From: Nymphaea colorata
Lineage: Eukaryota; Streptophyta; Magnoliopsida; Nymphaeales; Nymphaeaceae
Reading direction: 5' to 3'
NCBI RefSeq assembly: GCF_008831285.2
Contig: NC_045145.1
Span: 21,264,802-21,328,801 of the forward strand
Length of the DNA: 64,000 nucleotides
Numbering within the stretch: the stretch's first letter is position 1; every line of letters begins with the position of its first letter. Both the position numbers and the translations under genes were made by a program. The notes under the pieces were generated by a model, which was not told the DNA's origin, ran no database searches, and saw only the letters and a list, made by a program, of their open reading frames with translations. Shown here in pieces: positions 20,330-34,500 of this stretch.

Positions 20330-23300
20330 ACCAATTTGGCGGATCTTCGTCCTGTTTAGACGGCATGGGAGAGCAACTGGGGTTATGGTGGAGCTGCTGC
20401 CTCTCTGTTTGGACCTGGAGAAAATTGGGCTGATTTTTCTGGTTGTCACGTAATTCCCTGCTTTGGATGAAAATGGGAGTCATAATGATGGAAATATTCT
20501 ATCATCTGGTTTTGATTCTTCAGTTTTCCTTATGTAAAGATCGATTTCCCTTCTGCAGAGAAGGCTATGAAGAGCCCATTTAGGGGTTTGTACTGTCTTA
20601 ACAAAATCAAGAATGTTTCTTTGAGGACTTTACTGTTGACCTTTCTTACAGAAGCTTAAGATCCTTCTCCTAAAATTTTCCAAGAACTTTTTGCTCATAA
20701 TCATTTAGAAGTTTTTTTTTTTTCTTCCATGTATAACACCGAGCAGTTGCGCGTTTCTCAGATTGGTTACCTTCCCTTGACACATGAACTGTCCGAACGG
20801 GCCCCCAGTAATGAGTGCGCATAATGAAATTGAAGGCAAGATGATGCCTCATCGTTGACAGAATGATGATCTTCAGTAAGAAGATGCTGCGGCTACCATG
20901 AGATCTAGAAGAAAAGAGACCTTTGCTTTGGTTGCAAATGGGATGTGGCCCTACTTGGGTGTGATGTTGACCCTGAAAGAACAGATTCATTGTTCAGCTG
21001 TCCGTTTTTCCACTAAATGATTGTGATGGGGGATTTTATTTTGAGTTCGACAAGAGGAAATGAAGGACCCGAGGAAAGTGGAATCGTCACGATGCATGAA
21101 GGATGTGTGTTGTCATTGTCACTGCCCCTACTAGGCTGAGCAGCACCGCTTCTCTCTACCTTGATAATTCACATAAATAAATAAATAAACAAAGCTTTGT
21201 TTATGCTCAGCCATATGAACTGGCCATTATATATCTGCTAGGCCAAAAGCAAAGCTGGATGTTGATTATGGCCTTAGAACCATATATCTTGAGAACTGGA
21301 AAAAGGAACACCTCTTGGGTTGGCAACACAGATGAGTTTCATATGAGAATCATGAGTTTCATATGAGAATCAAACTGATGACCGGTTTTTCTCTCAAAAT
21401 AAAAAAATTGTGTGTAAATTTTTAAAAAAAATCATTCATTTGATATAAAAGATTTTGAAAAATTATATTCTGGTTGGTTTCTGTTGAAATTTTGAAACTA
21501 TAATTTAACTCTCTTTGTAAAAAATTTCTAACTCTAACCCTGCTCATAGCAGTAACAAGTCTTCAAAAAAATGCTCAGGCTTGTAAGGGCAGAGGACCGC
21601 TTTTCTCTCGATCTCACCATTTCCACTCTGTTTGGGGCCAAATGGAGGCAACCGCCATGACTTGGAGCCGACGTCTTTTCGGGGCCATTGTTTTGCAAGA
21701 AAGACGCCTGCCATAGTTCCAATGGCTTGTAAAGACCGTGTGTTAACGAATGAAAGACTGTCATGGCTTGGCATCTCCCTTCCTAGCTGTTTTTGTTTTT
21801 GTAGACCTGCAAAGGAATCCATCCTTCATCCCTTCGAAGTTGCAAATAGGATTTGAACCTTCACGAATGCTAGAGAATCTACTTTGTCCCAGGGCTTGGA
21901 GAGGTAGTCGCTTAATTGAAGACTTTCGCCTTCAACTAGAGATGGTGACTAAAATTCGGCGAGCGGTTCTTCCAATGGTTTATCTTGATTTTAGGGAGAA
22001 ACTAGAGATTGAGGAATGCCATTTATCGTAGAGGAAAAATTGTCTCGAGGGAAGTAGCGTAACTGATGGTAATATATTGAAAAAGTCATTTTTTTAGTTT
22101 GATTCACCCGTCGCTCCTCTTGGTCCGACCTGCGGACCGTTTGACCTACCCCTGAAAAACATCATGGACTTGACAACAGGAGTTGTCTTCGACTTTCGGA
22201 TTTCGGTGAATCGGTGATTTTTTCATATTTACCATTTTTTTTTTTGTGAGAACTTGGATCCCCGAAGGGGTTGCATCGGAACGATGACTTTGAGAAAAGG
22301 ATGATAGATATAAAACTTAAAAAAGTAGCGCAGCATATCCAAGTTTAGCAATTCCACAAAAACTTTTGACTGGCATGTTCTTGGGGAATCCGTTGTTGAT
22401 CTGTTTAAGACACCAATAAGAATGAAAACATGGTGGATTCCGAAACCAACTTCAAGAAATTGGATCATAAAAGAAGATTCGAATATTGGGTATTTCTTAC
22501 AAAATTTGAATAAGTGTTGGTTTTCTATGAATATCTGAATCAGATTAATATGCGGATTTGAATATGGTTTATTATTTTGTAATATTTGGATCTGAATCCT
22601 ATTTTGAATCAAATTAAGCAACAACTGAGACGTCGAGTATGATAAATATGATCTACCATATTTAAATCTGATCTAGTTGGGCAATATAATGAGTCTGTTC
22701 AGCTATATTCAGCCTGGAGGGATGTAACATAGCCGGTTGGCAAGAGCGACCATCCTCCATTCGATGTGTGGATGCTACTCATTTGAAATGAAAATGAAGG
22801 CATGCGTAATACTCGAATTGAATGGTATAAATACTCGAATTGAATGGTATACCATACGACCAGTCATGTTCCGAAATAGTTATAGACCTTGAGAACATAA
22901 GAAATAAAGGTAACTTTGCCTCTTGCATGTCACCACCTGCCCAGCCCGTTAAAGCTCAGATCTAAAGATTTGGCTCGGGCTATAATTTTAAGTAAACAAT
23001 TTATTCAATATTAAAGTTGAGCTCATCTAATTAAACGATCCGAGCTTGAGTTAGCCAATTCAAGCTCACTTCAGGCCTAGCCGAGGCTTAGGTTTTCTTT
23101 TCTCAAATAACATAAAAATCAAGTGACATTGAAGAAGTTTGAAGTTTAAACCGAGGACTTATTCTCGAGTAGCAAAGGAGGCATTCCGATACAGAGTACT
23201 TCGAAAGGCCTTTTATGAATTGGGACTATGCGGACATGCTCTCCTTTCTTAACCAAACAGGCTCAATTTTTGTCTGTAAGCAGGTCATGTGTTCGGGTTC

Positions 23301-24400
23301 ATGTTTGGCTATTTGAAATGACTCTGATGTGCTCATGCTAAAAAAAGTCGGGGCTTGTCGATGGAACATTAGTTCTAGTGTTGAATGAAAAGGAACATAC
23401 TTGGAGGAAGGGGGTGGACCACATAGGCCATGGCCCTACCCCCAACTATTTGAAAAAAAAATACATTGAAAAATTTTAAAAATTTTAGTTGTGCAATATA
23501 TTTTTTTAGATTCGGGTTTAGTTTGGCCTTACTTGGATCCAAAGTTTAACTGTTGACCCGGTCCTGAAAAAATCCTGGCTCCGCCCCGGGCCCCTGTGAT
23601 CAGTCACGGCATGCATTACCACCTCCTCGACTGCATGGCATAATTGGCAAACCCCACAAATCGGCTGAACACTAGGTTTCGGTTTAGAAAATTGATTCAG
23701 TGACTCGGCTTTCTTTGTTTTTAAATTTTTATAGTGCATTTTTTTTTATAAATAGATGAAAAAGGTAAATTTGTCGGAACTTCTTGTTTCATTTTTTTTA
23801 TCAACTAAGATTGAACAACATGTAATATGAGTATTTATATCTACTTAGTAAAGTTGGTAATATTTCACAATTCAAAAATAAACAAATTTTAGCATCCAGA
23901 AACACACAACAAAAAAGAATACATAATTAATTGATGATCCCAACTAATTCGATGAACCCTGACATATGACCCAGTAAATGAGCGATCCTAGTCGACTCGG
24001 GCGACCTCGGATCATGAGTTTGCCATTTATGGTGGATGGTATGGATGACAGGACTCCATTATAGTCGAGAGACAATAGGTTGCAGCTAACATGAAGCGGC
24101 ATATAAGGCAAAGTGTTACCAAAAGAAGAAGAAGAAGAAGAAGAATGCAAGTATTATACGAGAGTGTTTGGTAATCTTCAAATTTTTTAAATACAAGAGA
24201 TCTGGCATAACTGGTCGGACTCGTGGCTGATAGAAAGTTAGTCCCTAATTCACATTCTTTCATAACAATAGTATCATACATGATGTTTTTGTCTCAAAAT
24301 GTCAAGTGGTTGCTACAAGAGGGTCTTATACACTTTCTTTTACTGAATGTCCATTTCTACTCAGAATGCGTTTATCCTTCTTGCTACATAATAGGCATGT
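20330..24400. other. Intergenic stretch, no supported gene
   Basis: Frames at 21544-21856 on both strands and at 22229-22624 (-) look non-coding: low complexity, overlapping, no family signature. A GAGCTTGAG-rich block (22940-23090) belongs to the dispersed GGCCC/CTCGAG-type repeats. A GAA/AAG triplet run lies at about 24122-24145. Confidence 0.5.
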
Positions 24401-24541
24401 AACTGTCTGAAGGCACCCATGAATTCCGCTATCCAACTCAAAGCATCTATTCTGATGACTGTCTTTCATTGCATAAGTACTGGAGAGGGGGAGGAAAAAT
24501 GCAAACTAAAAAAATCGGCTCAAAAGATCTGCAAGACTTGG

Positions 24542-26227
24542 TTATGTCCTCAAATCTTGTTTCCGCACTCTGGATGCATCCCATGTCGCTTCTATCTCCC
24601 TCGTGAAATGAATTTCTCTACCAACTATCACCGTCCCGTGATTGGCACCTGGTATAGTTCTCACATCTGCAAAAGGAATTGCGGATTTAATATGGAAGCT
24701 GCACTCCAGAGGAACTATCTGATCCTTGCTGCCATGAACCACCAGGATCGGAATCTCAGCGGTTCTGATATCCTGCAGGTAAGAATCGAGATACTCTGCT
24801 CCCTTGCAGATGACGTTATGCATGGTATGCCAAGCTGAATGGTGTGTGTGCCTTGTCAGGTCTCTTATCAAGAAGGGAACCTCCCTACGTACACCAGAAA
24901 GAGATTAAGATTTCCTCTTGCAGAAGAAAAAGCAAAACAGAAACTAGTTGGAGATGCCAAAGAGAAGAAGTTCAATAGCCATAGGCGTCGGTTTTCTAAG
25001 ATCTAGCAAGAAGACAATAGCATTATCAATCTTCCGGCCTACCGACCTTTTTCTTGTGAGAAACTTGAACACCCGTTCCCATGTCCTATGGTTTCTGCAG
25101 ACGATGAAGCAGATGGTTCTGCCAACGTGCTCATACCACGTCATTACAGAAGAACCGAAAGATAGAAACGGCCAAAGTCTCTTTCCGGCTAATCTGTTCA
25201 TCATAATTCGGCTAGCCTTCTCTCCCGATGACGCCGAGAAATATGGCTGGAAAGTCATTTCATTAAGCAGAGCAACTGTTAGGAACAAATTTGAGAGAAG
25301 ATATGTCGTCACAGGACTTGATTTACTTAGCTAGTTAATCGTTTAGCCCGTTACTCACTGGTGCAACTAGCGTGATGGACTTGGTAGAACTCGGGTACTT
25401 CGAAGCCAAGGCTAATGCGATAATGCAACCCATTGAGTGGGCCACTAGATGAAAGGAGTCGAGATTAAACTGCTGGATCACTGAACGCTCGATCATCTCA
25501 ACATGGTCTTCCAATCTATAAAGCGAGTCCCTCGGCTTAGGGCTGTCCCCAAATCCAAGAAGATCCACGGCGAAGAACAAGTAGTTGGCTTTAGCGGATT
25601 CAGAAAGGTTGGGGAACACCGTCTCAGTCCACAGAGACGAAGAAGATTGAAACCCGTGCAAGAAGATGACGGCCTCGGCCTTTTCTGTTACAAAAATTTG
25701 GAAGGTGGCATTATGAAAGGGAAACTAAAAATGAACAAAGAAAGAGAGAGAGAGAGAGTACCCAATGGATGCAATGTTGACTTCTCTGCAACCACATGAA
25801 GTTTTCTCCCATCTTCTCTTTCCCAGGAAACGCAGCTCTCGCAATTGCAGTCCGACCATCGGCCGCCCTTGGCCTTGGAACCACCACCCTGTTTCACAGA
25901 TGCCTCCTTTCCGCCTTCTTTTCCTGTTGATCGATTGTTAAGCCCCAGAAACTCCTCCGCCCCCATCAACAACTTCCTCCACTGGTTCCCCCTGTCATGG
26001 ATCGTCTCGGACGTCCTGCAACTCTTCTCTGTCCTCTCTCGCTTCCCATAGCAGTAGCAGGAAACAGTAGAGCCCGCCTTCCCCTCTAACAGGGCGTCAA
26101 GGAGAGCGTAAATGTAACAGAGCAAGGCGTCCAAAATGTCTAAAAGAGCAAAAACTGCAGTTGTAGCTATGGAGGACACAGCATCTGCAGACTGTCGTGT
26201 CGCCGTGCATATTAACCAACGAATCAT
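24542..26227 (-). CDS. BDG: BODYGUARD-type alpha/beta-fold hydrolase
   Basis: Four exons, read on the minus strand: 26227-25762, 25684-25359, 25246-25047 and 24884-24542, giving 444 residues, close to the usual length of BODYGUARD proteins. The N-terminus has a hydrophobic stretch (about residues 18-50), then a WSDCNCESC segment diagnostic of this family. The hydrolase core begins at VIFLHGFQSSSS. The catalytic triad is visible: Ser239 in AHSMG, Asp385 in HGSKDQIVP and His413 in GANHGT. The motif RHTHHSAWHTMHN is another family hallmark. In Arabidopsis, BODYGUARD proteins are epidermal, extracellular-side hydrolases needed for cutin and cuticle formation; that role here is by homology. A CT repeat sits at the 5' end of intron 1. 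The ATG at 26227 fits the family's N-terminal length. No broken exon was found. Confidence 0.9.
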
Positions 26228-28510
26228 TGTTGGGTACTTTCTCCGGTGACAGCCCCACTACCTCTTCTTCTGAGTTCCGGGGGTGCGGAAGAACGCTTCC
26301 TCTGACAGAGGGGATGTCGTCCTCTTCGTCCAGAATGCTTGCAATTTGCAAGGCAGTGGAACAGAGAGAAGGATAGGACTCTCTTGCTCCAGATCAATCA
26401 GCACCACTCGCAGAGTCCTTCCATGGTTGCTGTATGGCTCTGCTTTTGACCTTCTGCAACGTGGGTCCCGTCTATTAAGAGCGTCATCGTGGACTGTACA
26501 ATAGAAGCATTTGCAGCCACAAGTAAGTGTTCCTCATCTCGAAGTAGTTTACATCGGGGTCCGTCTAAGCTCTTACGGTTCGGTTGTGTTCACTAAATTT
26601 GGTTGGCCTAAGTTGACTCACCTTGTTGGTTTAGGGAGGGTGAGTTTTTTTGTAGTCAAATTTTATATAGGGCGAAATACTCATGCTTTTTTCTTCTTAT
26701 TGTTTCTCTCTCGATCATTTATTACTACGAATAGAAGACCCTCATGAGTAAGACTGGAGTTAGGAATTTTTAATTAAAGGACTGAATTATAATTTTAAAA
26801 TTTAACAAGGACCAAAATATAATTTTTCAATAAATTAAATTAATTTGTATAAATTACATGCACTTTTTTTGTTCGTTTGAGGGTGGCCAGCCCCCAGCCC
26901 CCTCCCCAGGCTACTGTTCAGTGAGCTGTGACTCCGGATATTGTTATAATTCAAATCCAATCTTACCACAAATTGCATCAAAGCGCTCTGCCACTACTCA
27001 TGAATGAGCCAAGTGACTCCAGATATAGTTAATTCAAATCCAATTTTACCGCAACCTGTATCAAATCTACGCATAATCCAAGGGCAATGTTATCCAGTTG
27101 CAGATCCATTTAACCCATCTCATGCATGAATTAGCATAGGTTCAAGGAATTACTAGAATATATCCGTCACTTTACAGATGTGTTCTAATACATACTATCA
27201 AGAAAACGACCACTCAATGGGTGCATTGAATCGATTATATGTAAAGCACCAAGACCGTTGGTTCGAATGAGGCTTCAGCGGCAGGTTTTGATTAGTTACA
27301 AAATTCTGTCAGAAAAGAAAAGTAGGCCACCCGATGTTTTGGTAGTTTAGGGAAAATAGTAACCATATGAAATAAATCGGTAATTGTGAACTTCTAACAT
27401 TATAAGAGGCAATTTTCCTTTTTTCTTCACTAGACTTCCTACCACTATCTCACCGCCATTTTGTATAACGCAATTGACCTACCGTTCGTTAGGCGCGTAA
27501 AAGTATTACAAAATAAACAGTTGATGGTCGTCCTGTCTTGGCTATTCGTGCCGCCCTTTGGTGAATAAACGGAGTGGAGACGAAGTCTTTCTAAGTTGGC
27601 AGAATGCAAATGCTCTCCGTGATCATGTTTTTGTCAGCTGAGTATTTACAGAAGCACCAGTATGTAATAGTAATTCTGAATAGCTGGAACGGGCTCAAAA
27701 GCCTGGTATAGGCTGATTAAGTGGGTCGTAATACATCCTTCGACTTGAGGGAAAAACTCAACAGTTAAATACACAGCGAGGCCGGAGATAAAACTTTTCC
27801 CACGCACAAGACAAAGTACCTGAGAATTTTACAGCGAAAGAAGAAACCAGAATGCCATATAGACACGCACCTTTCAAGTCCATAACTCCAACATATCAAA
27901 AATTCAGCAGTTTCCCTTCGTCATTTAAAGAAAGAAGAAATAAGCGTAAAACCACATGTTATCATCCCTAGGTAGCACAACCAAACGACGAAACTGCAAC
28001 TAATGAAATATATGTGAAAAACCATGCAACAACATTACACTGCAAGCGCCAAGACTGAATAGCAAGAACCAGTATAAAGGTTGCTCGCTCTAGTGTCCAT
28101 CTTCTAAACAGGCATCTCGATATAAGGTCTCTCTTTTGCTTCTCTTTAAGTAGAAGAACCTAGAATCTACACAAAATACTCACTATCAGAAAAAACATGT
28201 CCAAGTTATGGCTATAAAAGGGCCATCACCTCCACTACCCTGGCTTAGACATGTAGACCCACCCCCCCAAGCTTGTGCCTTGTTAGATGACCACACACTG
28301 CCCAACAGGATGCAACTCAACCTCAAGTTAGACCTCAATCCGTCAAACTCACGCAGCAATACAGCTTCAGGCCCACCACACGCACACACACACATGTTCT
28401 ACTTTATAATGGTAGTGATAAATGAATGGAGAAAGCGAGTAATATGGCAGTACTACACCAAACCGGCTTAACCTCTCAGCTGGTGACCGTCCCAATCTTG
28501 GCTGCCGGGG
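26228..28510. other. Intergenic stretch; 5' leader of the hydrolase and 3' flank of the MA3 gene
   Basis: 26228 to about 26500 is probably the leader and promoter of the hydrolase gene. The rest shows no gene; 28200-28517 is likely 3'-UTR of the MA3-domain gene. Confidence 0.5.
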
Positions 28511-28517
28511 TGCCAGG

Positions 28518-31500
28518 TTAGGCCACTGCAGTCACAGCTACACCACTCGCCTCAGCCAAGGCCGGTTTGGGTCCCAAGCCAGACACACCCACCAACCATC
28601 CACTTTTCCTCGCCCGATCAACGTAAGATGCAAACTTCTCACGAGCATCCGGAACATCGAGAGCTAGATCATCGATTCCCTCTGCCACCCTCACAAAACC
28701 TTTTGTCATCTGATTCACGGTGATCAGCCCCTCACTGGAACACTGATCCAATAGGTCCAGCATCCTGTCACCATTTTTGGTTTCCATTGCCATAACCAGC
28801 GCCTTCTTAACCACCTCATGGTGGAAATAGGGCATGCCAAGCTCACGGATGCACTGGCATGCTTCACTGACCACTCCACCTGAGCCATACTCCTCGAGAA
28901 GCTTTATGATTTTATCTTTGGCGTCATCGACAGCCATTCCCGTGGTTCCACCACCAGCACCCCAGCAGCGCAGAATCCTTTCACTTGCATGAGGTGCTGA
29001 TACAAGCGTTCGAGCAGCACGTACGGTCTCAGCCGCTGAAGAAATCGATGCCAGCTTTGACTCCATCTCATCAAGATTAGCAGGGGCCAGAACCTCATCC
29101 ACCACAGCTCGTGCAATGAAGAGAGCTAACTCATTCGATGCATTGAGCACATCCAGTGCTGTATCCTCCGCAGACTCCAGGAGCTTCAGGAAGCCTGCGA
29201 CAACATCTGCAACTGAGAAGACCTCGCTGTAAAGTGCTGACAGCAGAACTGATGCCATCTCTTTCTCATGATTCTTACGATCCATAGCCAGAGTAATCAG
29301 TTTCTTGATAAAGATTGGGTTGAACTCCGGCATATCAAGCTCTTCCAGACTCTCAGCGACTTCAAAAGCATCACCAGAAAGGAAGTACTCACATATGAGA
29401 GCAGATACTTCCACCTTGTACAACTGTTCATCTTTGTCAGGCAGAGCTTCATCCAAAGGCAGCCAACCTTCTTTTGTGGCAACACGAACAAGGGACTGGA
29501 AGATATCTCTTGCAGCAGGCACATCCAGTGTCAAGTCATCTAGACTCTCAGAGACTCGTGCAAAACCCTTTGACATCTGACTTGAACTTATGAGTCCCTC
29601 ATCTGCAGCTTCCCTCAGCAGCTGGAGAACAAGTGATTCAGCCACAGGATTCCTCTCAATAGCCACGATCATTGCCCGCTTCACCACTTCATGGTGGTAA
29701 AATGGCAGCGCAAGCTCTCGCACGCACCGAAGAGCTTCTTGCATATCCCCACTGCGGATATACTCATCAATCAGGACTGTAATCTTTGACTTTGCTGTCT
29801 CAACAGTTGCATGTGTAGATCCACCCCACCGTCGTTCTAACAACTCTGCATGGTGTGGTGTCGATAAATGGAGTTTCTCAGCAGCACGGACGGCTTCCGC
29901 ACCTTTGGAACCCTCAGGAAGTGAGGACTTGGCATGAGATAGGAAAACAGGTGGGAGGATGTCATCCACAACAGCACGAGAAACAAAAAGTGCAAGAACG
30001 TCAACAGCACCTGGAATGTCTAGCGCCAAGTCATCAGCAGACTCAAGCAACTTCATGAACCCAGTAGCTATTTGCTCTGATGAGATGACATCTGAATAGA
30101 GTGAGGACAGCAGAACAGCAGCCATCTCCTTCTCAACATCATGACGGTCCATTGCCATAGAGATTAGCTTCTTCACAAAATAAGCATTATAAACACGGGA
30201 ATTAAGGTCCAGAAGATCTGAAGATGCTGTGGCTATATCCCCATTAGTGAAATATTCCTCAATGATAGTTCTGATGGATTTCCTGTAGCTGTCAAATGGT
30301 GAAGCAACAATAGATGTAGAGCTCACCAGCTGATAGGGTTCCTGCATGATTTTAATTAAGAATTTCAAATTGAAATAATTGGCCAAGAAAATGCTCATGC
30401 ATAACTGTAACAAGTTAGATTAGCCTATGAATCATGATCAGATTGTAGAATTCCGTGGAAGCCCAATTGATCTTCCTGTGTGATTCAATTTGGTCGCTTC
30501 TTCTCCATTAAACACTTAATCTAGCAAAATCAGTCAATAAAAGTGCAAAGTAGATGAACAAGTTTTTGTTATGTCAAAAAGAGCAACTTATTTGATTAAA
30601 CCCAAAATTTATAGCATTCGCTTGACAGAAGAATGATTAAACAAATGGCACAAAATTGAGGTCCAACCTTTGAATCTGACAACCATTATAATTAGTCAAA
30701 AATCATGGTTATTTAATCAAGGATTGTCTGGATGCAAGATTTAGTTTCTGTGAAAGGAAAACATCCACCAGACATGGATTCTTGAGTTCCACCAGAGAAA
30801 AGGAGAACGTGGAATCAAGACAAAGATCAGATGTACAATCAGTTAGAAATTATTAACTATTCCTGCTGTATAGGTGGCAAGAAACAGCTTTTGAACCTTG
30901 ACGCCAAAGGAAACTGAAAATAGGTGTCTAAAACAGAACCCACACTCAGGCATCAATTAGATATGATATTTGATTAACTTTACTTAGACCAGCAAAGGGA
31001 TACAGTGGCACAGACCAGAGAACAGGGAGAGCTTTGGACCTGCCAAATCTACCATTTCAACTTTCTGTGAGAAGATTTTGTTGCAAGCTGCTCAATACAC
31101 CATCACTTTTTCTCATCTTCAAACAAATGCTAAACTTTCATGTAAAAAGACGAAATGAAAGTCCTTCGCTAGGTCTACCACAAGATGAAAAATGACGCAA
31201 TTTTTCTTTTCAGAAAGAGACCAAACAATTTGTCTAGAAATAGCTATACCGTGGCCAAAATTTATCTATGTAAGTTGCTCACAGAGAGAGAGAGAGAGAG
31301 AGAGAACCTCCTCACTGTCATAATTAGGGTCATTGCGGTCCAGCTCTGCAGAACCATCAGTATCAAGTAGCCTCCCCCATGTACCCTTCCCTCCAGCACC
31401 ATCTATAACACACAGAGCAGGAATCAGGAGCCATGTTTCATTTGAAGGTAAGTTAAATTTACGATACCTGCACACTTAAACGAAAACCTTGTACTACACA

Positions 31501-34500
31501 ATTAGAGTAACCCAGGATTGCAAGCAACTCAACTATGTAACGTAATACTGCTTTTAACAAGTGAAAAGTCCTGCAAAGTGCAAAGACTTCACCAAGTTTC
31601 CAGGATACACAGGAACCTTATTCTACCAACATGTAGTTATTTACCAAACTAACATAAGAAATCTAGCAAGTTGCCAGGACCATTAATTGAGAACATAGAA
31701 TCCATGAGCCATTCCATATGACCAAAAAATTTGCTGCACAAGATACTACAATGGAATCACCCAAAAGTTACATTCAAGCTAGTTCAACCTTTCAAGCCCT
31801 TATACTGTAATGCATGACATTAGTATTTAGAGGTAAACAAGGGTCACAATGTACTCCCAGAAAGAAACATCAATACATAGACCACAAAATTAACTAGAAT
31901 ATCTGTGCAAGTTCTCCATTAAAACCCACAGCTTTATAAGCTTCGCAGTGTTACGTCCAGGATGTAACACTTTTCAAAGCTTACAATCACAATTCCCCAT
32001 ATGAGAGACGGTCTCAATTTCGTTCTAAGCTGCTGTAAGCCAATCCATAGAAAAAAATAGCTAACAGAAAAGAATCAGTTTTTCAGCACAAGTGAAGAAC
32101 AAATATCCTAGGCACTCTATCAAGTAACAATGACAATTGCCATGCCAGTTGCATCAGGAAGGTTCCATGAGTCCAAGGACTCTATAGGCCGGACCCTTTT
32201 AGCATCTCTATAATACACAAATGTTTCTCTCAATTTGCAATCAATGTCAACAACTTTGCTTATGATGAAAAAGGAGGAGGAGGTTCTGCACAATTATATA
32301 TCCTAGATTTTCTTCTTTTTTTTCAGCTAAATAAAAGCACCTGTAAACAGTTTCCAGCCTTCATTATCAAATGTCAAACAAAATTTCAAGAAATAAATCT
32401 AGCAAACTAGACAAACAGTAGCAACAGCAGTTCTTTTTCTCATCAATCCAGAATCTATCCTGAATTATTCCAAGAGCTCCAACTTGAGAAGAATCATAGT
32501 CAATGTTTTGGGCCTTTTGGCCTTCAAGTCCCTTCAAATTTTCGGAAGAACACTCCCAATGAAATAAAAGATCACAATAACAGATAGGAAACCTAATATA
32601 TAAAACACAGTGCAGCTTTCAAAACGAACATCAAATTCTGTTAATCCTATGCAGATATGGTAAAAAACGCTTTTTTTTTTACTTTCTGTTATTTATGAAT
32701 CTGGAATAATCTTACAATTTCCAGCAAAAATGGAGAAGTCACCATCTAGGTAAACACCAAGCAACAACTGACTGATAACAGAATGCATAAGGTGGAGCTC
32801 AGCTGCCATGGTAAGGATCGGGATGGACTTAGAACTTTCCGTCCATGATTCACTGAATGTGCAGTCTCTGCAGAGCTCAGCCATGACCTGAACCACCATT
32901 AGCATGGCCTGGCTCTTATTATGTTCAGAAGAGACCCAAATCTGGACCCTCTATCACATGAATCCTTCAAATAGTCAACACACCCTAGTTGGCAGCAGGT
33001 ACAGCTTCCAATTTCTGATATTATACTCTAATTTAGTTACATATACATGTCAACTAAGCAATATCAGGACCGTACAAAATGATTATAGGCCATCCAATCA
33101 GCTAGATCATTCACACGTTGCCTGTTGAAAATGTAGGTTTACATGTGACACTTTGTAAACTACCAATCAAATTAATCGGACTCATAAAAATCATTAATAT
33201 ACATGCATACATACATACATAGGAAAGGAGTTAAACCAGTCCCATTTATAGACTGGTTTTTCAGGTCTCCTCTCTCCCTAGTGTCCTCCAATCCATAGGA
33301 GGGAATCTATGTCACACGGATACGGGTACGGGTATCCTGTGGGTACGGGTACGGGTACGGGGATACGGCAAGTTTCAAAATTTTAGGATACGCGGACACG
33401 GCGAATATTAAATTCAAAAAAAATAAAAATGATAAAAAGATGGAAAAAACGTATAATGAACATAAAATTTATGAAACAGTGAAATAAAACATCGCACATA
33501 AGATGAAAAATATGATTCTAAACCGTCCAATCTTCAAACCAAAACATCCCCAAATCGGCAAGAAATATCCAATATACATTAAACATAAAAAAAAGATGGA
33601 AAAAACGTATAATGAACATAAAATTTATGAAACAGTGAAATAAAACATCGCACATAGCATTGAAGAATATGATTCTAAACCAAAAACATCCCCAAATCGG
33701 CAAGAAATACCCAATCTAAAAAATCCCCAAATAAAAGTTGAAACCCTAACTTCTAATATCGAAAATAATAGACAAAAGAAACACTTACCTGTCTGTCGCC
33801 GGCTGCCGCCGGACGCCACCGGAAGTCGCCGGAGGTCGTCGCCGTCGCCCGCCATTGCCGAACTGTGCTGCCAGCCTGCGGCGGAAGCCGTCGAGGGTAA
33901 AGGAAGGTCGACCGTCGAGGGTAAGTGTTAATGCGTAAAACAAAACGGGTTAAAAAATCGGTTATAAAAGTGGTTTGGATCGGGTCTGACCCAGACCCGA
34001 TCCAAAACGTATCCAGCCGTATCGCCGTGTCGGGATCCCCGTGTCGGCGTGTCGACGCCGGTACTTGAACCATTCTGCCGTATCCGTGTGACATAGGAGG
34101 GAATACAGTAACGGAGATGACAAAAGAAAAAAGAATGACAGGAAAAGAGAAAAGGTCAGTGATATAAAAAAAAAAGTTTCGGTGAATATTATATATATAA
34201 AAGAGAAATTGAAATTTGCCGACTGTTGATTGAGCATTACCAGATGAATGTATTTTATTTTTTGTTGCTAAAAATCCCAAAAACAGCTGCTAAAATCCTT
34301 GAAAAACTGTCACCAATGTATGGAAAACAGAAATCCATCCGGCAACACTCAGCAGCCGACAGATTTCAATTTTACATACATACATATGTGCAATGCAAAA
34401 ATGTTGTGATATTAACCAAATAACAGTAACTACCTGACACAAAATTCAAATGCTACTAACAAAAGTATTATTCAAATCATGGGAATGTCACGCCTTAATG

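Noticed and set aside
21544-22031. Overlapping frames on both strands near 21.5-22.0 kb
   Set aside because: Both strands are open by chance, with no recognisable motif and no splice-supported continuation.
22229-22624. 131-codon minus-strand frame
   Set aside because: Asn/Ile/Phe-rich translation of AT-rich DNA, no domain, no promoter features.
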